From the NCBI RefSeq assembly GCF_012396235.1, contig NZ_JAAXPA010000024.1, positions 62,001 to 126,000 on the forward strand: 64,000 nucleotides of DNA. Direction: 5' to 3'. This DNA is from Rhodococcus opacus (GTDB lineage: Bacteria; Actinomycetota; Actinomycetes; Mycobacteriales; Mycobacteriaceae). Each line of letters starts with the position of its first letter. The first letter of the stretch is position 1. The position numbers and the translations under genes were made by a program. Positions 35,771-45,097 of this stretch are shown here, one piece after another. The notes beneath the pieces were generated by a model. It searched no databases. It saw only the letters and a program-made list of their open reading frames with translations, and was not told the origin of the DNA.

Positions 35771-36376
35771 ATGAACATCATCACCGCACTCCCCCTGGCC
35801 ATACTGCGCGCGCAGTACACCATCGTGCGCTACCCGCTGCGCCTGGTCGACGAACAGGTAATCGCACACCTGGCACCCGCAACACCGGCCCGACGGCTGT
35901 ACCGGGGCAGCCTCAGCCTGCTCGATTGTGCCGTCGGCACCGTTCTCGGTCACCAGGACCGAGCCCACGATGCCGCCGACACCGCACCCCGCGTCACCCT
36001 GGTCTCCGGTACTGCATCCGACACCGATCACGATCCCAGCGCACCGGATACCGCTGCAGCTGACGCCGAGACCGCCCCTCGGTCCGCGACCGTCGAGAAC
36101 GCCGAACTGAACGAGAAGGCGGCCCACCAACTCGACACCGACTTACTCGCCGAGCACCTCGAAGACATCGAGACGCAATATCAACTCGAGCACCCCCCGA
36201 CCACCGGCACCGCCGAGCCGACGACCGACACCGTCATCACCCAGCTCGAGGACGCCGCGAGCACCGAACCCGACACGACACTGTCCGGAGAACTGGCCGA
36301 CCGCGTAGCCGAACTCGCTCGCGCCGAGACCCCGCCGCCGGGCACCCGAACAACACCGACCGGCAAACGTCACTAA
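35771..36376 (+). CDS. Hypothetical actinobacterial protein with acidic C-terminus
   Basis: A 201-residue protein. The first ~60 residues (ILRAQYTIVRYPLRLVDEQV, then PARRLYRGSLSLLDCAVGTVLG) form a helical domain common in rhodococcal and mycobacterial hypothetical proteins that may associate with membranes or lipid surfaces. The remaining 130 residues are low-complexity, rich in Asp, Glu, Thr and Ala, and probably disordered. The start ATG 35771 follows GAGGCCTC. Function unknown. Confidence 0.65.
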   Translation: MNIITALPLAILRAQYTIVRYPLRLVDEQVIAHLAPATPARRLYRGSLSLLDCAVGTVLGHQDRAHDAADTAPRVTLVSGTASDTDHDPSAPDTAAADAETAPRSATVENAELNEKAAHQLDTDLLAEHLEDIETQYQLEHPPTTGTAEPTTDTVITQLEDAASTEPDTTLSGELADRVAELARAETPPPGTRTTPTGKRH

Positions 36377-36506
36377 TGAGCGCGATTGCCACCAGCAGCG
36401 ACGACCCACTCGTCTTCGGGGTTCGGATGCCGGCACCGTCCCGAACTGCACCCGATGGTCGACCACTTCGACACCGATCTCGTCGACCACTTGCTTTCCG
36501 CAGACG

Positions 36507-37340
36507 TCACGCCAACTGGGCGGCCCAATCGGCGAAGCTCTGCCACCCCACCTCGGGGTAGAGCCGACCCAGTTCGCCGATCTTCGCGTCGTACCCGGTG
36601 TCGGTAAGGAAGCGGAACATAGCGCGCATGTCCGGCGATGCGATGGCGTCCGCGTCGGACGAATGGGCGTGAACCGGCGTGCCCAGCACGTTACTGAGCA
36701 CCTCGGCCATCCGACGTGGCGTCGGATCATCCGACGCCAGGTCGATTCTTGTCCGGACGAATCGATCCGGATCGTCGAACACGAGCGCGACGAACCGACC
36801 GAGGTCCCGGCGCGACAACTGCTGCAGCGGGGTATCGACTGGCAGAGGCAGATCGAGCCGGCCTCGGCGGATGCCATCGAGTCCACCGAGCAGGTTGTCA
36901 TAAAAGTAGGTCGGCCCGACGATCGTGTACGGAAGGGACGATTCTCGCAGCAACGACTCGGTTGCAGCCTTCGTGTCGAAATGTGGGATCCCAGTGCTCT
37001 TGTCTGCGTCCGCCACCGAAGAAAACACCACGTGTGGAACACCGGAATCACTGAACGCGCCGACAAGCGCGGCACCCTGAGCGATCTCCGCTTCCGGGCC
37101 GTCTTCGAAAGGTGTGGTCATGGCAAACACGCCCGCGCACCCATCTATGGCAGACGCGATCGCCGCCCGATCGGTGATATCGGCCACGGCAATGTCGACG
37201 CCTCGCAGGCGCAACGCCTCTGAGCGAGAAGAGCTTCGACGGACAAGCGCTCGGACTTCCCGCCCTCGTTCGAGCAGCGCGTCGACGACGGCGCCTCCTT
37301 GACCACCCGTCGCTCCGACGACTGCATACGGCTCACTCAT
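36507..37340 (-). CDS. NmrA-family NAD(P)-binding protein
   Basis: A 277-residue atypical short-chain dehydrogenase. The N-terminal glycine-rich motif is YAVVGATGGQGGAVVDALL (about 4-22), followed by RALVRRSSSRSEAL, which should contact the NADP phosphate. The active-site Tyr/Lys of catalytic SDRs is not conserved, as in the NmrA redox-sensor group; others are quinone or isoflavone reductases. ATG 37340 has AGGAGAGG upstream. It stands alone between two unrelated genes. Whether it is an enzyme or sensor is open. Confidence 0.87.
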   Translation of the reverse strand: MSEPYAVVGATGGQGGAVVDALLERGREVRALVRRSSSRSEALRLRGVDIAVADITDRAAIASAIDGCAGVFAMTTPFEDGPEAEIAQGAALVGAFSDSGVPHVVFSSVADADKSTGIPHFDTKAATESLLRESSLPYTIVGPTYFYDNLLGGLDGIRRGRLDLPLPVDTPLQQLSRRDLGRFVALVFDDPDRFVRTRIDLASDDPTPRRMAEVLSNVLGTPVHAHSSDADAIASPDMRAMFRFLTDTGYDAKIGELGRLYPEVGWQSFADWAAQLA

Positions 37341-37612
37341 GGGCACAACACCTCTCCTTGTCGACCGCGCCAGCGTACTCGCAGGCTCCGTCCGCTCACC
37401 AAGACGTGTGTCCCTCTGCGCGGCCATCAGTGGGCCGACAGATGACAGCGAGCGACCCTCGGATGGGAGACGAAACGGCACGATCACGAGAACGCATGGA
37501 ACCAGACGATGAAACTCGACAGATGTCGAAAACTCTCGTTACGGAAATCCGTTCGGGACTCCGCCATGTTCGCTGCACGACCCGTCGAGGACTTCGACGA
37601 TCTACACTGCGA
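37341..37612. other. Intergenic region
   Basis: About 270 bp between the NmrA start and the stop of the PucR gene. No supported gene; it should contain the NmrA promoter. Confidence 0.4.
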
Positions 37613-39379
37613 TCAGCGGAGGGTGGGGCGGTTCTGTCCGGCGGGACGTCGCAAGAGCGCAAGCTGGATTTCGATGAGCAGCCGATCGGATGCGTCCTGC
37701 AGATTGACGCCAACGATCTCTTCGACGCGCCGGATACGGTAGCGCAACGTATTTGGATGAACCTGCAGGACGGCGGCAGCGTTGCGCACGTCCCCGTGCT
37801 CGGCAAGGTACGCCTCGGCACTCTCGCGCAGATTCGAAGCGTGCTTGTCGTCGTATTCGACGAGGGCATCGAGCCGCGGATCACGCAGCTCGCTGTTTCC
37901 CCCGACGAGGTCGAGGATCTCGCCGAGCAACACCGCAGTACGGGATTCGGCGAGCGTGGTGACCCGTCCCTCGGGGTAAGTCGCGGCGGTCCCGTCAAGG
38001 ACCCGATCGACCTCGGTCCGGGCTCCCGCAACCTGCCCGAGACCCGAAACGGGCATAGCGATGGCGGCACGCAGGAGTATCAACCGCTTCTGCTCGAGTT
38101 GCTCGACCAACTGGCGGGTCCACGTCGCGATGATGTTCGCCGACTTGTAACGAGGAAACAGGACGTAGGCGCGGTTGCCGATGATCGTGGACACCGAGTC
38201 ACGTCGGAGCGCGCTCGCATGCAGACTGATCATGCTGCCTACACTGGTGACAATCTCCGACGGCGGTTCGGGCTCTCCTGCGGTCACGGCAAATCCGACC
38301 ACGGCGGCCGATCCTGAATCCGGCAGGTTCAGGGCGCTGGCCACCGATGGGGCATCCACCCCTCCCCCGCGCGCACCGAACAGCCGTTGAATCAGCACGC
38401 CCTCCGTCGAAGGAGCATTGAGACTGCGGGAAATGATCCGCGCAGCGATCGCGGAGGCGCCCCGCAGTACGTCGGCGGCGTTATCGGTGAACGGGGCATA
38501 CCCTTGTTGCACCCAGATCGATCCGAGCAGCCGGGGCGCGGCCGAGCCGTCCTCAACGGTTTGACGGATGCTCACCACTAATCGTCGCTTCGTGCCGAGC
38601 TCGTCGTGTGCCGGGACGTCGACGACCTCATCGCTCTCACGCAGCCGGTCGTAGACGCCCCATTCCTGCATCGCCTTCAGGTAGTCGCGCGGGCCGATCC
38701 TGCCGAGGATCGACAGCGTCCGCAATTCGTCGGCCGCTTCGTCCGACGCCGAGTACGCGAGCACGCGCGCTTGCGCATCTTCGATCGAAACCATCCCGCC
38801 GGCGTTCTGCGCGATGGCCTGCGCGAGGCCGAACAGGTCCGTGTCCACGGCCAGCAACTCTGGGTCACCCAGCCTGTCGTACTGCTGCCGGGAGCGGTCG
38901 AGCATGCGCTGAATGAGGGGGAAAACGTGGTCCCACCGAGCCTTCGGGTGTACGGCGACCAGTGCGACGCCGGCGCTGCGCGCCGCGGACTGCAGAGCGG
39001 TCGACGATGCCGCCGACTTCGACATCACCGCGCGCGGCCTGTGGTCGGGGGCTCGTTGGGCGACCTCCTCGAACCACCGCACGGCCTCGGCCTTCCTCAC
39101 GCCGACGTGTAGGTACAGATCTGGCGACGGTGACTCGACCTCTACCGACAAATCGGAGCTGTCGATTAGGGCGACGGAAGAGATGGCGACCGAATCCCCC
39201 GCGGGTGCCTCTATCAACTCGACCACGGACGTATCAAGTGCGGCGAGAAGTTCACGCAGGGTAATAGTTTCGCTCGATTCCGCTTCTCGGCCTGCTTTGG
39301 CGACGGCACGTTTACGAGACGACACGGCTGGTCTCCCTGTCCCGATAGATTGATCCGAAGGATGCGATTGGCCGATCAT
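37613..39379 (-). CDS. PucR-type regulator of the proline utilisation genes
   Basis: A 588-residue regulator. The N-terminal region (36-160) resembles a PucR-type sensor (ITLRELLAALDTSVVELIEA). A GAF-like domain follows (FGLAQAIAQNAGGMVSIEDA), then a linker, and the C-terminal HTH carries RESAEAYLAEHGDVRNAAAV and VHPNTLRYRIRRVEEIVG at about 540-570. It is divergent from pruA-pruB, 119 bp apart. PucR-family proteins activate proline use in Bacillus (PutR) and in actinobacteria, so a proline-responsive activator is likely. The ATG at 39379 has no ribosome site, so a leaderless mRNA or a later start is possible. Confidence 0.88.
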   Translation of the reverse strand: MIGQSHPSDQSIGTGRPAVSSRKRAVAKAGREAESSETITLRELLAALDTSVVELIEAPAGDSVAISSVALIDSSDLSVEVESPSPDLYLHVGVRKAEAVRWFEEVAQRAPDHRPRAVMSKSAASSTALQSAARSAGVALVAVHPKARWDHVFPLIQRMLDRSRQQYDRLGDPELLAVDTDLFGLAQAIAQNAGGMVSIEDAQARVLAYSASDEAADELRTLSILGRIGPRDYLKAMQEWGVYDRLRESDEVVDVPAHDELGTKRRLVVSIRQTVEDGSAAPRLLGSIWVQQGYAPFTDNAADVLRGASAIAARIISRSLNAPSTEGVLIQRLFGARGGGVDAPSVASALNLPDSGSAAVVGFAVTAGEPEPPSEIVTSVGSMISLHASALRRDSVSTIIGNRAYVLFPRYKSANIIATWTRQLVEQLEQKRLILLRAAIAMPVSGLGQVAGARTEVDRVLDGTAATYPEGRVTTLAESRTAVLLGEILDLVGGNSELRDPRLDALVEYDDKHASNLRESAEAYLAEHGDVRNAAAVLQVHPNTLRYRIRRVEEIVGVNLQDASDRLLIEIQLALLRRPAGQNRPTLR

Positions 39380-39498
39380 ACAATCTCAAGCCTGATTATT
39401 CGTCTGACTGGCTGATAGTTTTCCGTGGGTGTTGGTGTTGACTACGGGTAGTGCTTTGCAGCGGCTCCGTCGCCGCCACACCCCTCGTAGGAGGTTTC

Positions 39499-41154
39499 AT
39501 GGACGCCATCACCACCACCCCGCAGCCGGTCAACGAGCCGGTGGGCTCCTTCGCCCCGGGCAGCCCGGAGCGGGTGCGACTGCAGGCGAAGCTGGCAGAG
39601 CTGGGGTCCAACCCCACCGAGATCCACAACGTCATCGGCGGTGCGCACCGGCGAAACAACGGCCCCGCGATCGACGTCGTCCAGCCGCACCGGCACGCCG
39701 CGGTCCTGGGCACCTTCACCAACGCCGGCCCCCAGGACATCCAGGACGCCGTCACCGCCGCCACCGCCGCCGCCCCGGGCTGGCGGGCACTATCGTTCGA
39801 GGACCGCGCCGCGGTGTTCCTCCGTGCGGCCGACCTGCTGTCCGGACCGTGGCGTGAAACAATCGCCGCCGCAACGATGCTCGGTCAGTCCAAGACCGCG
39901 TACCAGGCGGAGATCGACAGTCCGTGCGAGCTGATCGACTTCTGGCGCTTCAACGTCCAGTTCGCCCGGCAGATCCTCGCCGACCAGCCGATCTCCTCCC
40001 CCGGCGTGTGGAACAAGCTCGAATACCGCTCTCTCGAGGGCTTCGTCTACGCGATCACCCCGTTCAACTTCACCGCCATCGCCGGCAACCTGCCCACCGC
40101 CCCCGCCCTGATGGGCAACACCGTGGTGTGGAAGCCGTCGCAGACCCAGGCCGTCGCCGCGTATTGGACGATGAAACTGCTCGAGGCCGCGGGCCTGCCC
40201 CAGGGTGTGATCAACCTCGTCAACGGCGCCGGCGCCGCGGTCTCCGACGTCGTTCTCGCCGACCCCCGCCTGGCCGGGATCCACTTCACCGGGTCCACCG
40301 CCACGTTCCAGCACCTGTGGCGTCAGGTCGGCAACAACATCGCCAACTACAACAGCTACCCGCGCTTGGTCGGCGAGACCGGCGGCAAGGACTTCGTCCT
40401 CGCCCACAGCTCCGCGAACCCCGACACCCTGACCACCGCCCTGCTGCGCGGCGCGTTCGACTACCAGGGTCAGAAGTGCTCCGCGGCCTCCCGCGCGTTC
40501 GTCCCGAAGTCGGTGTGGGCGAAGATGGGCGACGACTTCATCGAGAAGGCGTCGACGCTGAAATACGGGGATGTCACCGATTTCTCGAACTTCGGTGGCG
40601 CCGTCATCGACCGGCGGGCCTTCGACCGCAACGCCGACGCCATCGCCCGCGCGAAGGCCACCTCGAGCCTGACCATCGCCGCCGGCGGCCACGTCGACGA
40701 CAGCATCGGGTACTTCGTCGACCCCACCGTGCTGCTCGGCGACGACCCCACCGACGAGGCCTTCCGCACCGAATACTTCGGACCGATCCTGTCGGTGCAC
40801 GTCTACGACGACTCCGCAGCCGGGTCGTTCGAGAAGGTCCTCGACCTGGTCGACAAGGGGTCCGCGTACGCGCTGACCGGGTCGATCATCGCCGACGACC
40901 GCACCGCGATCGCCCAGGCGACCGACGACCTGCGATTCGCGGCCGGCAACTTCTACATCAACGACAAGCCCACCGGCGCCGTCGTCGGACAACAGCCCTT
41001 CGGTGGCGCCCGGGCGTCGGGCACCAACGACAAGGCCGGCTCCCCGCAGAACCTGCTCCGCTGGGCCTCCGCCCGCACCATCAAGGAAACATTCGTCCCG
41101 GCCACCGACCACCGCTACCCGCACCAGGGCGCCGACACCTTCGAGAACATCTGA
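39499..41154 (+). CDS. pruA: L-glutamate gamma-semialdehyde (P5C) dehydrogenase
   Basis: This 551-residue aldehyde dehydrogenase catalyses the second step of proline breakdown, oxidising glutamate semialdehyde to glutamate with NAD+. The catalytic cysteine is in YQGQKCSAASR (about 330) and the glutamate in LVGETGGKDF. PruA hallmarks are YAITPFNFTAIAGNLPTAPAL and GNFYINDKPTGAVVGQQPFGG, each shown here in short blocks (YAITPFNFTAIAGN; NFYINDKPTGAVVGQQPFGG). ATG 39499 has an excellent TAGGAGG site. Its stop overlaps the start of pruB (TGATG). Confidence 0.96.
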   Translation: MDAITTTPQPVNEPVGSFAPGSPERVRLQAKLAELGSNPTEIHNVIGGAHRRNNGPAIDVVQPHRHAAVLGTFTNAGPQDIQDAVTAATAAAPGWRALSFEDRAAVFLRAADLLSGPWRETIAAATMLGQSKTAYQAEIDSPCELIDFWRFNVQFARQILADQPISSPGVWNKLEYRSLEGFVYAITPFNFTAIAGNLPTAPALMGNTVVWKPSQTQAVAAYWTMKLLEAAGLPQGVINLVNGAGAAVSDVVLADPRLAGIHFTGSTATFQHLWRQVGNNIANYNSYPRLVGETGGKDFVLAHSSANPDTLTTALLRGAFDYQGQKCSAASRAFVPKSVWAKMGDDFIEKASTLKYGDVTDFSNFGGAVIDRRAFDRNADAIARAKATSSLTIAAGGHVDDSIGYFVDPTVLLGDDPTDEAFRTEYFGPILSVHVYDDSAAGSFEKVLDLVDKGSAYALTGSIIADDRTAIAQATDDLRFAAGNFYINDKPTGAVVGQQPFGGARASGTNDKAGSPQNLLRWASARTIKETFVPATDHRYPHQGADTFENI

Positions 41155-42134
41155 TGGCGGCCGCCGACCTGCTGCGGCCCGCCCTGCTCGCCGCAGCCCG
41201 CTCCCCTCGCATGGAACGGACCATCAGCAAGGTCCCGGTGACCCGCAATCTCGTCGACCGGTTCGTCGCCGGTGAAACCGAGAGCCAAGCGATCACCGCG
41301 ACCACCGGAATCCTCGACTCCGGCCGATACATCACCATCGACTACCTCGGTGAGGACACCACCGATCTCACGCAAGCGAACAACACGGTGTCCCACTACC
41401 TGGTTCTGCTGTCGAACCTGTCAGCGCTCGCGACCAGCGGGGGCACTCCGGCGACCTTCCCGCCGTCGCCGGTGCGCACCATCGAGGTATCGCTGAAACT
41501 GTCTGCCCTGGGCCAATCCCTGGCCCGAGACGGGCACAAGGTTGCCCTCGAGAACGCGCACAAGATCTGCACCGCTGCGGAAGAAGCCGGCGCGTGGGTG
41601 ACCGTCGACGCCGAGGACCACACCACCACCGACTCGACCCTGTCGATCGTGCGCGAACTGCGCGAGGACTTCCCCACCCTCGGCACCGTGCTGCAGGCGT
41701 ACCTGAAGCGCACCGAGGCGGACTGCAAGGATCTGTCCGGCCCCGGATCGCGAATCCGGCTGTGCAAGGGCGCGTACAAGGAACCCGCATCTGTTGCCCA
41801 TCAAGAAAAGACCGCGGTCGACGACGCATACCTGCGGTGCCTGCGGATCCTGATGAACGGTCAGGGCTACCCGATGGTCGCCTCCCACGATCCGGCCATG
41901 ATCAGTGCGGCGATGCAATACGCCGAAGCGAAGGGCCGGGCGGCAGACGAGTTCGAACTGCAGATGCTCTACGGCATCCGCGATTCCGAACAACTTCGGC
42001 TGGTCGGCGAACAGAAGCACGTACGTACCTACCTGCCCTACGGTGAACAGTGGTACGGCTACTTCATGCGCCGCCTCGCCGAACGCCCCGCCAACCTCGC
42101 CTTCTTCCTCCGCTCGCTGGCATCACGCAACTAG
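41154..42134 (+). CDS. pruB: Proline dehydrogenase
   Basis: A 326-residue FAD enzyme with a TIM-barrel (PRODH) that oxidises L-proline to pyrroline-5-carboxylate and passes electrons to the quinone pool. Typical segments are SLKLSALGQSL, WVTVDAEDHTTTDSTL, RLCKGAYKEP and the substrate-contacting YGEQWYGYFMRRLAERP near the end. Length matches monofunctional actinobacterial enzymes. It is translationally coupled to pruA by a one-base overlap, giving channelled proline to glutamate conversion. A strong hairpin follows. Confidence 0.95.
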   Translation: MAAADLLRPALLAAARSPRMERTISKVPVTRNLVDRFVAGETESQAITATTGILDSGRYITIDYLGEDTTDLTQANNTVSHYLVLLSNLSALATSGGTPATFPPSPVRTIEVSLKLSALGQSLARDGHKVALENAHKICTAAEEAGAWVTVDAEDHTTTDSTLSIVRELREDFPTLGTVLQAYLKRTEADCKDLSGPGSRIRLCKGAYKEPASVAHQEKTAVDDAYLRCLRILMNGQGYPMVASHDPAMISAAMQYAEAKGRAADEFELQMLYGIRDSEQLRLVGEQKHVRTYLPYGEQWYGYFMRRLAERPANLAFFLRSLASRN

Positions 42135-42148
42135 CCGTGAAGGACACA

Positions 42149-42183
42149 GGATCCCGGCTCGACCCCCGGTCAGGCCGGGATCC
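42149..42183 (+). terminator. Terminator hairpin of pruAB
   Basis: GGATCCCGGC (42149-42158) is exactly complementary to GCCGGGATCC (42174-42183) with a 15-nt loop. It lies 14 bp after the pruB stop. Confidence 0.75.
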
Positions 42184-42307
42184 CCACTCGCCCCCGCCCA
42201 CAACCAGGTACGGACACCGCCCGATCGTCGGCTGACCGCGCAGGCGGGGGGCACCGTCGGTATCCACTATCAGGAATGAACACACGACGACGTCCCTCTC
42301 GACGGCA

Positions 42308-42337
42308 GTGTCCCGCACCGGCATCGATGCGGGACAC
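42308..42337 (-). terminator. Terminator hairpin of the small secreted protein
   Basis: GTGTCCCGCA (42308-42317) pairs exactly with TGCGGGACAC (42328-42337). It lies about 40 bp after the stop of the convergent minus-strand gene at 42376, so each neighbour has its own hairpin. Confidence 0.7.
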
Positions 42338-42375
42338 TCGCTCTCCCGGGAGCAGGGGAAGGGAAGACCTGTGGC

Positions 42376-42678
42376 CTATCCGCGTGACAGTCCGGGCTGA
42401 GTCTGGATCTGTCCGGGGCCACCCTTGAATCCGCCGGCCTTGCCCACGGTCCATTCACCGTCCGCACCGCAGACCAGGGCACCATTGCGATCACCGGGCT
42501 TGCCGTACGTCACTGTCTCGTTTCCGTTCGAGTCCGTGTTCACGATCGGACACTGCCCACCGGTGGGACCGTTCGGGCCGATCGGCTCGGCATGAGCGAC
42601 GGACGCCGCCCCGAAGGCGCTCAGGATCGGAAGAGCGGCGAAAGCGGCGGTGGCAAAGGTTCGTCGGGCGTTGATCAT
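42376..42678 (-). CDS. Small secreted protein
   Basis: A 100-residue protein with a clear Sec signal peptide: MINARRT, then hydrophobic FATAAFAALPILSAFGAA, cleavage after VAHA (about residue 30). The ~70-residue mature part is Gly/Asn-rich with two cysteines (GGQCPIV and LVCGADGE) that may form a disulfide, and repeats GGFKGGPGQ near the end. ATG 42678 has GGAG upstream (CTGGAGAAACTGA). No family is recognised; it is typical of small actinobacterial exported proteins. Confidence 0.75.
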   Translation of the reverse strand: MINARRTFATAAFAALPILSAFGAASVAHAEPIGPNGPTGGQCPIVNTDSNGNETVTYGKPGDRNGALVCGADGEWTVGKAGGFKGGPGQIQTQPGLSRG

Positions 42679-43443
42679 TCAGTTTCTCCAGAGTGTCGGG
42701 GAAGTGTTTCGGTGACAGGTACAACTCTGCCCACTCCCGTGCCCGATCTGAAGCAACCCCAGGGGTCCGTTCGCCCACCCCAGGAGGAGGGGACCTACTC
42801 CACCCCGACGTTCGCACCGGGCGCACACCGGACCACGCCCTCAGCACGATTCGCGCCCGGCACCCGCCCGCCTTCAGCCCGCCGCAATCCCCTCTCCGGC
42901 GGTGTTGCCACAGGAAGAGGCCCCACCAATCGGTGAGGGCCTCAAACCTTGGTTGCAAGTAGTCAATCTCGTCCGAGCTCCTCGTGCGAGTCACCGTTGA
43001 TCGATGCCCGGTAGCGAGGACGGGTGGCCGCCACGCTCCTCGATGACTGCGGGCCTCCGTGCGTACCCGCTGCCGTCTTCAGGCATGGGCCCACCTTCGA
43101 CGTCCCCGCACACAGGTCTCCCCGAGCGGGTCGTCCTGGACATGCCCGAAGGTGTAGTCCAGGCGGTCAGCTCGGCCATCGTCCGACCGTGCGTGCTCGA
43201 GCAGAAACTTCTCGGGGAGCGGTCGCGGGCCGACGTCTCAACCGCACCTCCTGCACCATCCGGCTGACCTCCGGTTGCGTGACGGCCAGGTTTCGCGATC
43301 ACCCGATGCGGCACCTGATTGTCCGTCGCGTGCGCCACCGCACGAAGAACGAAGGTCGCGAGGGCGTGACGTGGAGCGGTCTAGTGAGCGTGTTCGTCGG
43401 GGGTGCGCTGATCTGCGGTGCAACGGTGTGACTCAGCTAACCT
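42679..43443. other. Long intergenic region, possible remnants
   Basis: About 765 bp without a supported gene. A hairpin at 42917-42943 (GAGGCCCCACC to GGTGAGGGCCTC, one bulge) looks like an isolated terminator. Minus-strand residues around 43110-43230 (PEKFLLEHARSDDGRADRL) look protein-like but have no start or partner, so they may be a remnant of an unknown gene. Confidence 0.4.
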
Positions 43444-43473
43444 TTGACTTCAAGTACTTGAAGTTCATAGCGT
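43444..43473 (+). promoter_or_regulatory. MerR-type promoter with 18-bp palindromic operator
   Basis: ACTTCAAGTACTTGAAGT (43447-43464) is a perfect 18-bp palindrome. It follows a -35 box TTGACT (43444-43449) and ends before a -10-like TAGCGT (43468-43473), an 18-bp spacer. MerR proteins bind dyads inside such promoters and activate by twisting the DNA. The predicted start lies next to the GTG at 43481, so the mRNA may be leaderless. This supports autoregulation, with readthrough into the dehydrogenase. Confidence 0.8.
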
Positions 43474-43480
43474 CGATGGT

Positions 43481-43942
43481 GTGAGTGCACAAACCACCCG
43501 ACACGTCTACACGATCAAGGACGCCGCCGCCCTGACCGGACTTCCGGCCAGCACACTGCGCTACTACGAGTCGGTCGGGGTGATCGCGCCGATCAGCCGC
43601 GGGGAAAGCAGTAAACACCGGGTCTACGACGAGCACGACCTGGGCCAGCTAGTGGCCATCGCGTGCCTGGCAGCGACCGGGATGTCGGTCAATGACATGA
43701 AGGAGTACGTCGCCAACGGACAACTCGGGGCCGAGGCCGCCCCCGCACAGATCGCGTTGCTGACGGAACGCCGGCAGCAACTTGCACTCGAGGCCCAACA
43801 GATCGCCCTTCGTCAACGCTACGTCGACCTCAAAATCGACTACTGGCACGCGATCGACGCGGGCGACGAGCACCGTGCCGCGCTCCTCGCGGCCGAGGCG
43901 AGCGCGCTGGCCGACGAACTCCACAACGCCAAGAAGCGATAA
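43481..43942 (+). CDS. MerR-family regulator, AdhR-like
   Basis: A 153-residue MerR protein. The HTH covers YTIKDAAALTGLPASTLRYYESVGVI (given as TIKDAAALTGLPAST and LRYYESVGVIAPISRGESSK, about 10-44), followed by a dimerisation coiled coil (TERRQQLALEAQQIALRQR). Cysteine 62 in VAIACLAATGMS lies where the aldehyde-sensing AdhR subgroup has its conserved cysteine. It starts with GTG right after a palindromic promoter and is followed by a zinc alcohol dehydrogenase, the common AdhR-AdhA arrangement that detoxifies formaldehyde or methylglyoxal. That sensing role is inferred. Confidence 0.86.
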   Translation: MSAQTTRHVYTIKDAAALTGLPASTLRYYESVGVIAPISRGESSKHRVYDEHDLGQLVAIACLAATGMSVNDMKEYVANGQLGAEAAPAQIALLTERRQQLALEAQQIALRQRYVDLKIDYWHAIDAGDEHRAALLAAEASALADELHNAKKR

Positions 43943-44056
43943 CCCTCACCCACCACACCCCGGTGCGCTCACCGACTCGACCGATGCGGCACCGGTCACT
44001 CAGCCCTGTCCTGCTCACCACCACTGTGACCATCACAGAAGTAAGGAAGTACTGCC

Positions 44057-45097
44057 ATGCGCGTCAACGCGTACGCCGCCCCCGCCGCCGGCCAGCCACT
44101 GGCCCCCACCACCATCGAGCGCCGCGACGTCGGCTCCCACGACGTCCTCATCGAGATCCAGTACGCCGGCATCTGCCACTCGGACATCCACACCGTCAAC
44201 GGCGACTGGGGCCCGCAACCCTTCCCGGTCGTGCCCGGCCACGAAATCGTCGGCATCGTCGCCGAGGTCGGCACCGACGTCACACGCCACAAAGTCGGTG
44301 ACCGCGTCGGCGTCGGCTGCCTGGTCAACTCCTGCGGTCACTGCACCAACTGCCAGGGCGGCGACGAGCAGTACTGCGCCAACGGCATGGTCCCCACCTA
44401 CGCCGGCGTCGACCGCGACGGCACCACCACCCAGGGCGGCTACTCCACCCATGTCGTCGTCGACGCCGACTACGTCCTTTCCGTCCCGCAGAGCCTGGAC
44501 CCGGCCGCCGCAGCTCCCCTTCTGTGCGCCGGCATCACCACCTACGCCCCGCTGCGCCGCTGGGCTGCCGGTCCCGGCAAGAAGGTCGCCATCGTCGGCC
44601 TCGGCGGCCTCGGGCACATGGCTGTCAAGATCGCCCACGCCCTCGGCGCCGAGGTCACCGTGCTCTCCCAAACACTGAAGAAGCAAGAGGACGGCCTGCG
44701 CCTCGGCGCCGACGCCTACTACGCCACCTCCGACCTCGACACCTTCGAGCAGCTCGCCGGCCGATTCGACCTCATCATCAACACGGTCAGCGCCAGCATC
44801 GACCCCAACGCCTACCTCGGCCTCCTCGCGATCGACGGCACCCTCGTCAACGTCGGCGCCCCAGCCGAGCCGCTCAGCCTGAACGTGATGTCGCTGATCG
44901 GCGGCCGCCGTAACTTCGCCGGATCGATGATCGGTGGCATCGCCCTGACCCAGGAGATGCTCGACTTCTGCGCCGACCACGGCATCGGATCCGAAGTCGA
45001 GGTGATCCCGGCCGACCGGATCAACCAGGCGTACGAGCGGGTCCTCGCCTCGGACGTCCGATACCGGTTCGTCATCGACACCGCCAGCCTGAACTGA
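44057..45097 (+). CDS. Zinc-dependent NAD(P) alcohol dehydrogenase (CAD/YahK type)
   Basis: A 346-residue medium-chain dehydrogenase. Catalytic zinc ligands are C39-H40 in AGICHSDIH and the GHE of VVPGHEIVG; structural zinc cysteines are in SCGHCTNCQGGDEQYC. The cofactor motif is VAIVGLGGLGHMAVKIA. It reduces aldehydes to alcohols or the reverse, in the cinnamyl-alcohol/YahK branch. It lies 114 bp after the MerR gene on the same strand and is probably its target. Protection from reactive aldehydes is the best guess. Confidence 0.93.
   Translation: MRVNAYAAPAAGQPLAPTTIERRDVGSHDVLIEIQYAGICHSDIHTVNGDWGPQPFPVVPGHEIVGIVAEVGTDVTRHKVGDRVGVGCLVNSCGHCTNCQGGDEQYCANGMVPTYAGVDRDGTTTQGGYSTHVVVDADYVLSVPQSLDPAAAAPLLCAGITTYAPLRRWAAGPGKKVAIVGLGGLGHMAVKIAHALGAEVTVLSQTLKKQEDGLRLGADAYYATSDLDTFEQLAGRFDLIINTVSASIDPNAYLGLLAIDGTLVNVGAPAEPLSLNVMSLIGGRRNFAGSMIGGIALTQEMLDFCADHGIGSEVEVIPADRINQAYERVLASDVRYRFVIDTASLN

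Noticed and set aside
39924..41153. Arg/Pro-rich start of the open frame that later encodes proline dehydrogenase
   Set aside because: Only the part from 41154 matches the enzyme; the upstream part is a shadow of pruA.
42917..42943. Hairpin considered as part of a tRNA or attachment site
   Set aside because: The arms do not fold into a cloverleaf and no second copy or integrase is nearby; at most it is a terminator.
43110..43230. Protein-like minus-strand stretch (PEKFLLEHARSDDG)
   Set aside because: No start codon, stops on both sides and no recognised family; too short to call a pseudogene.
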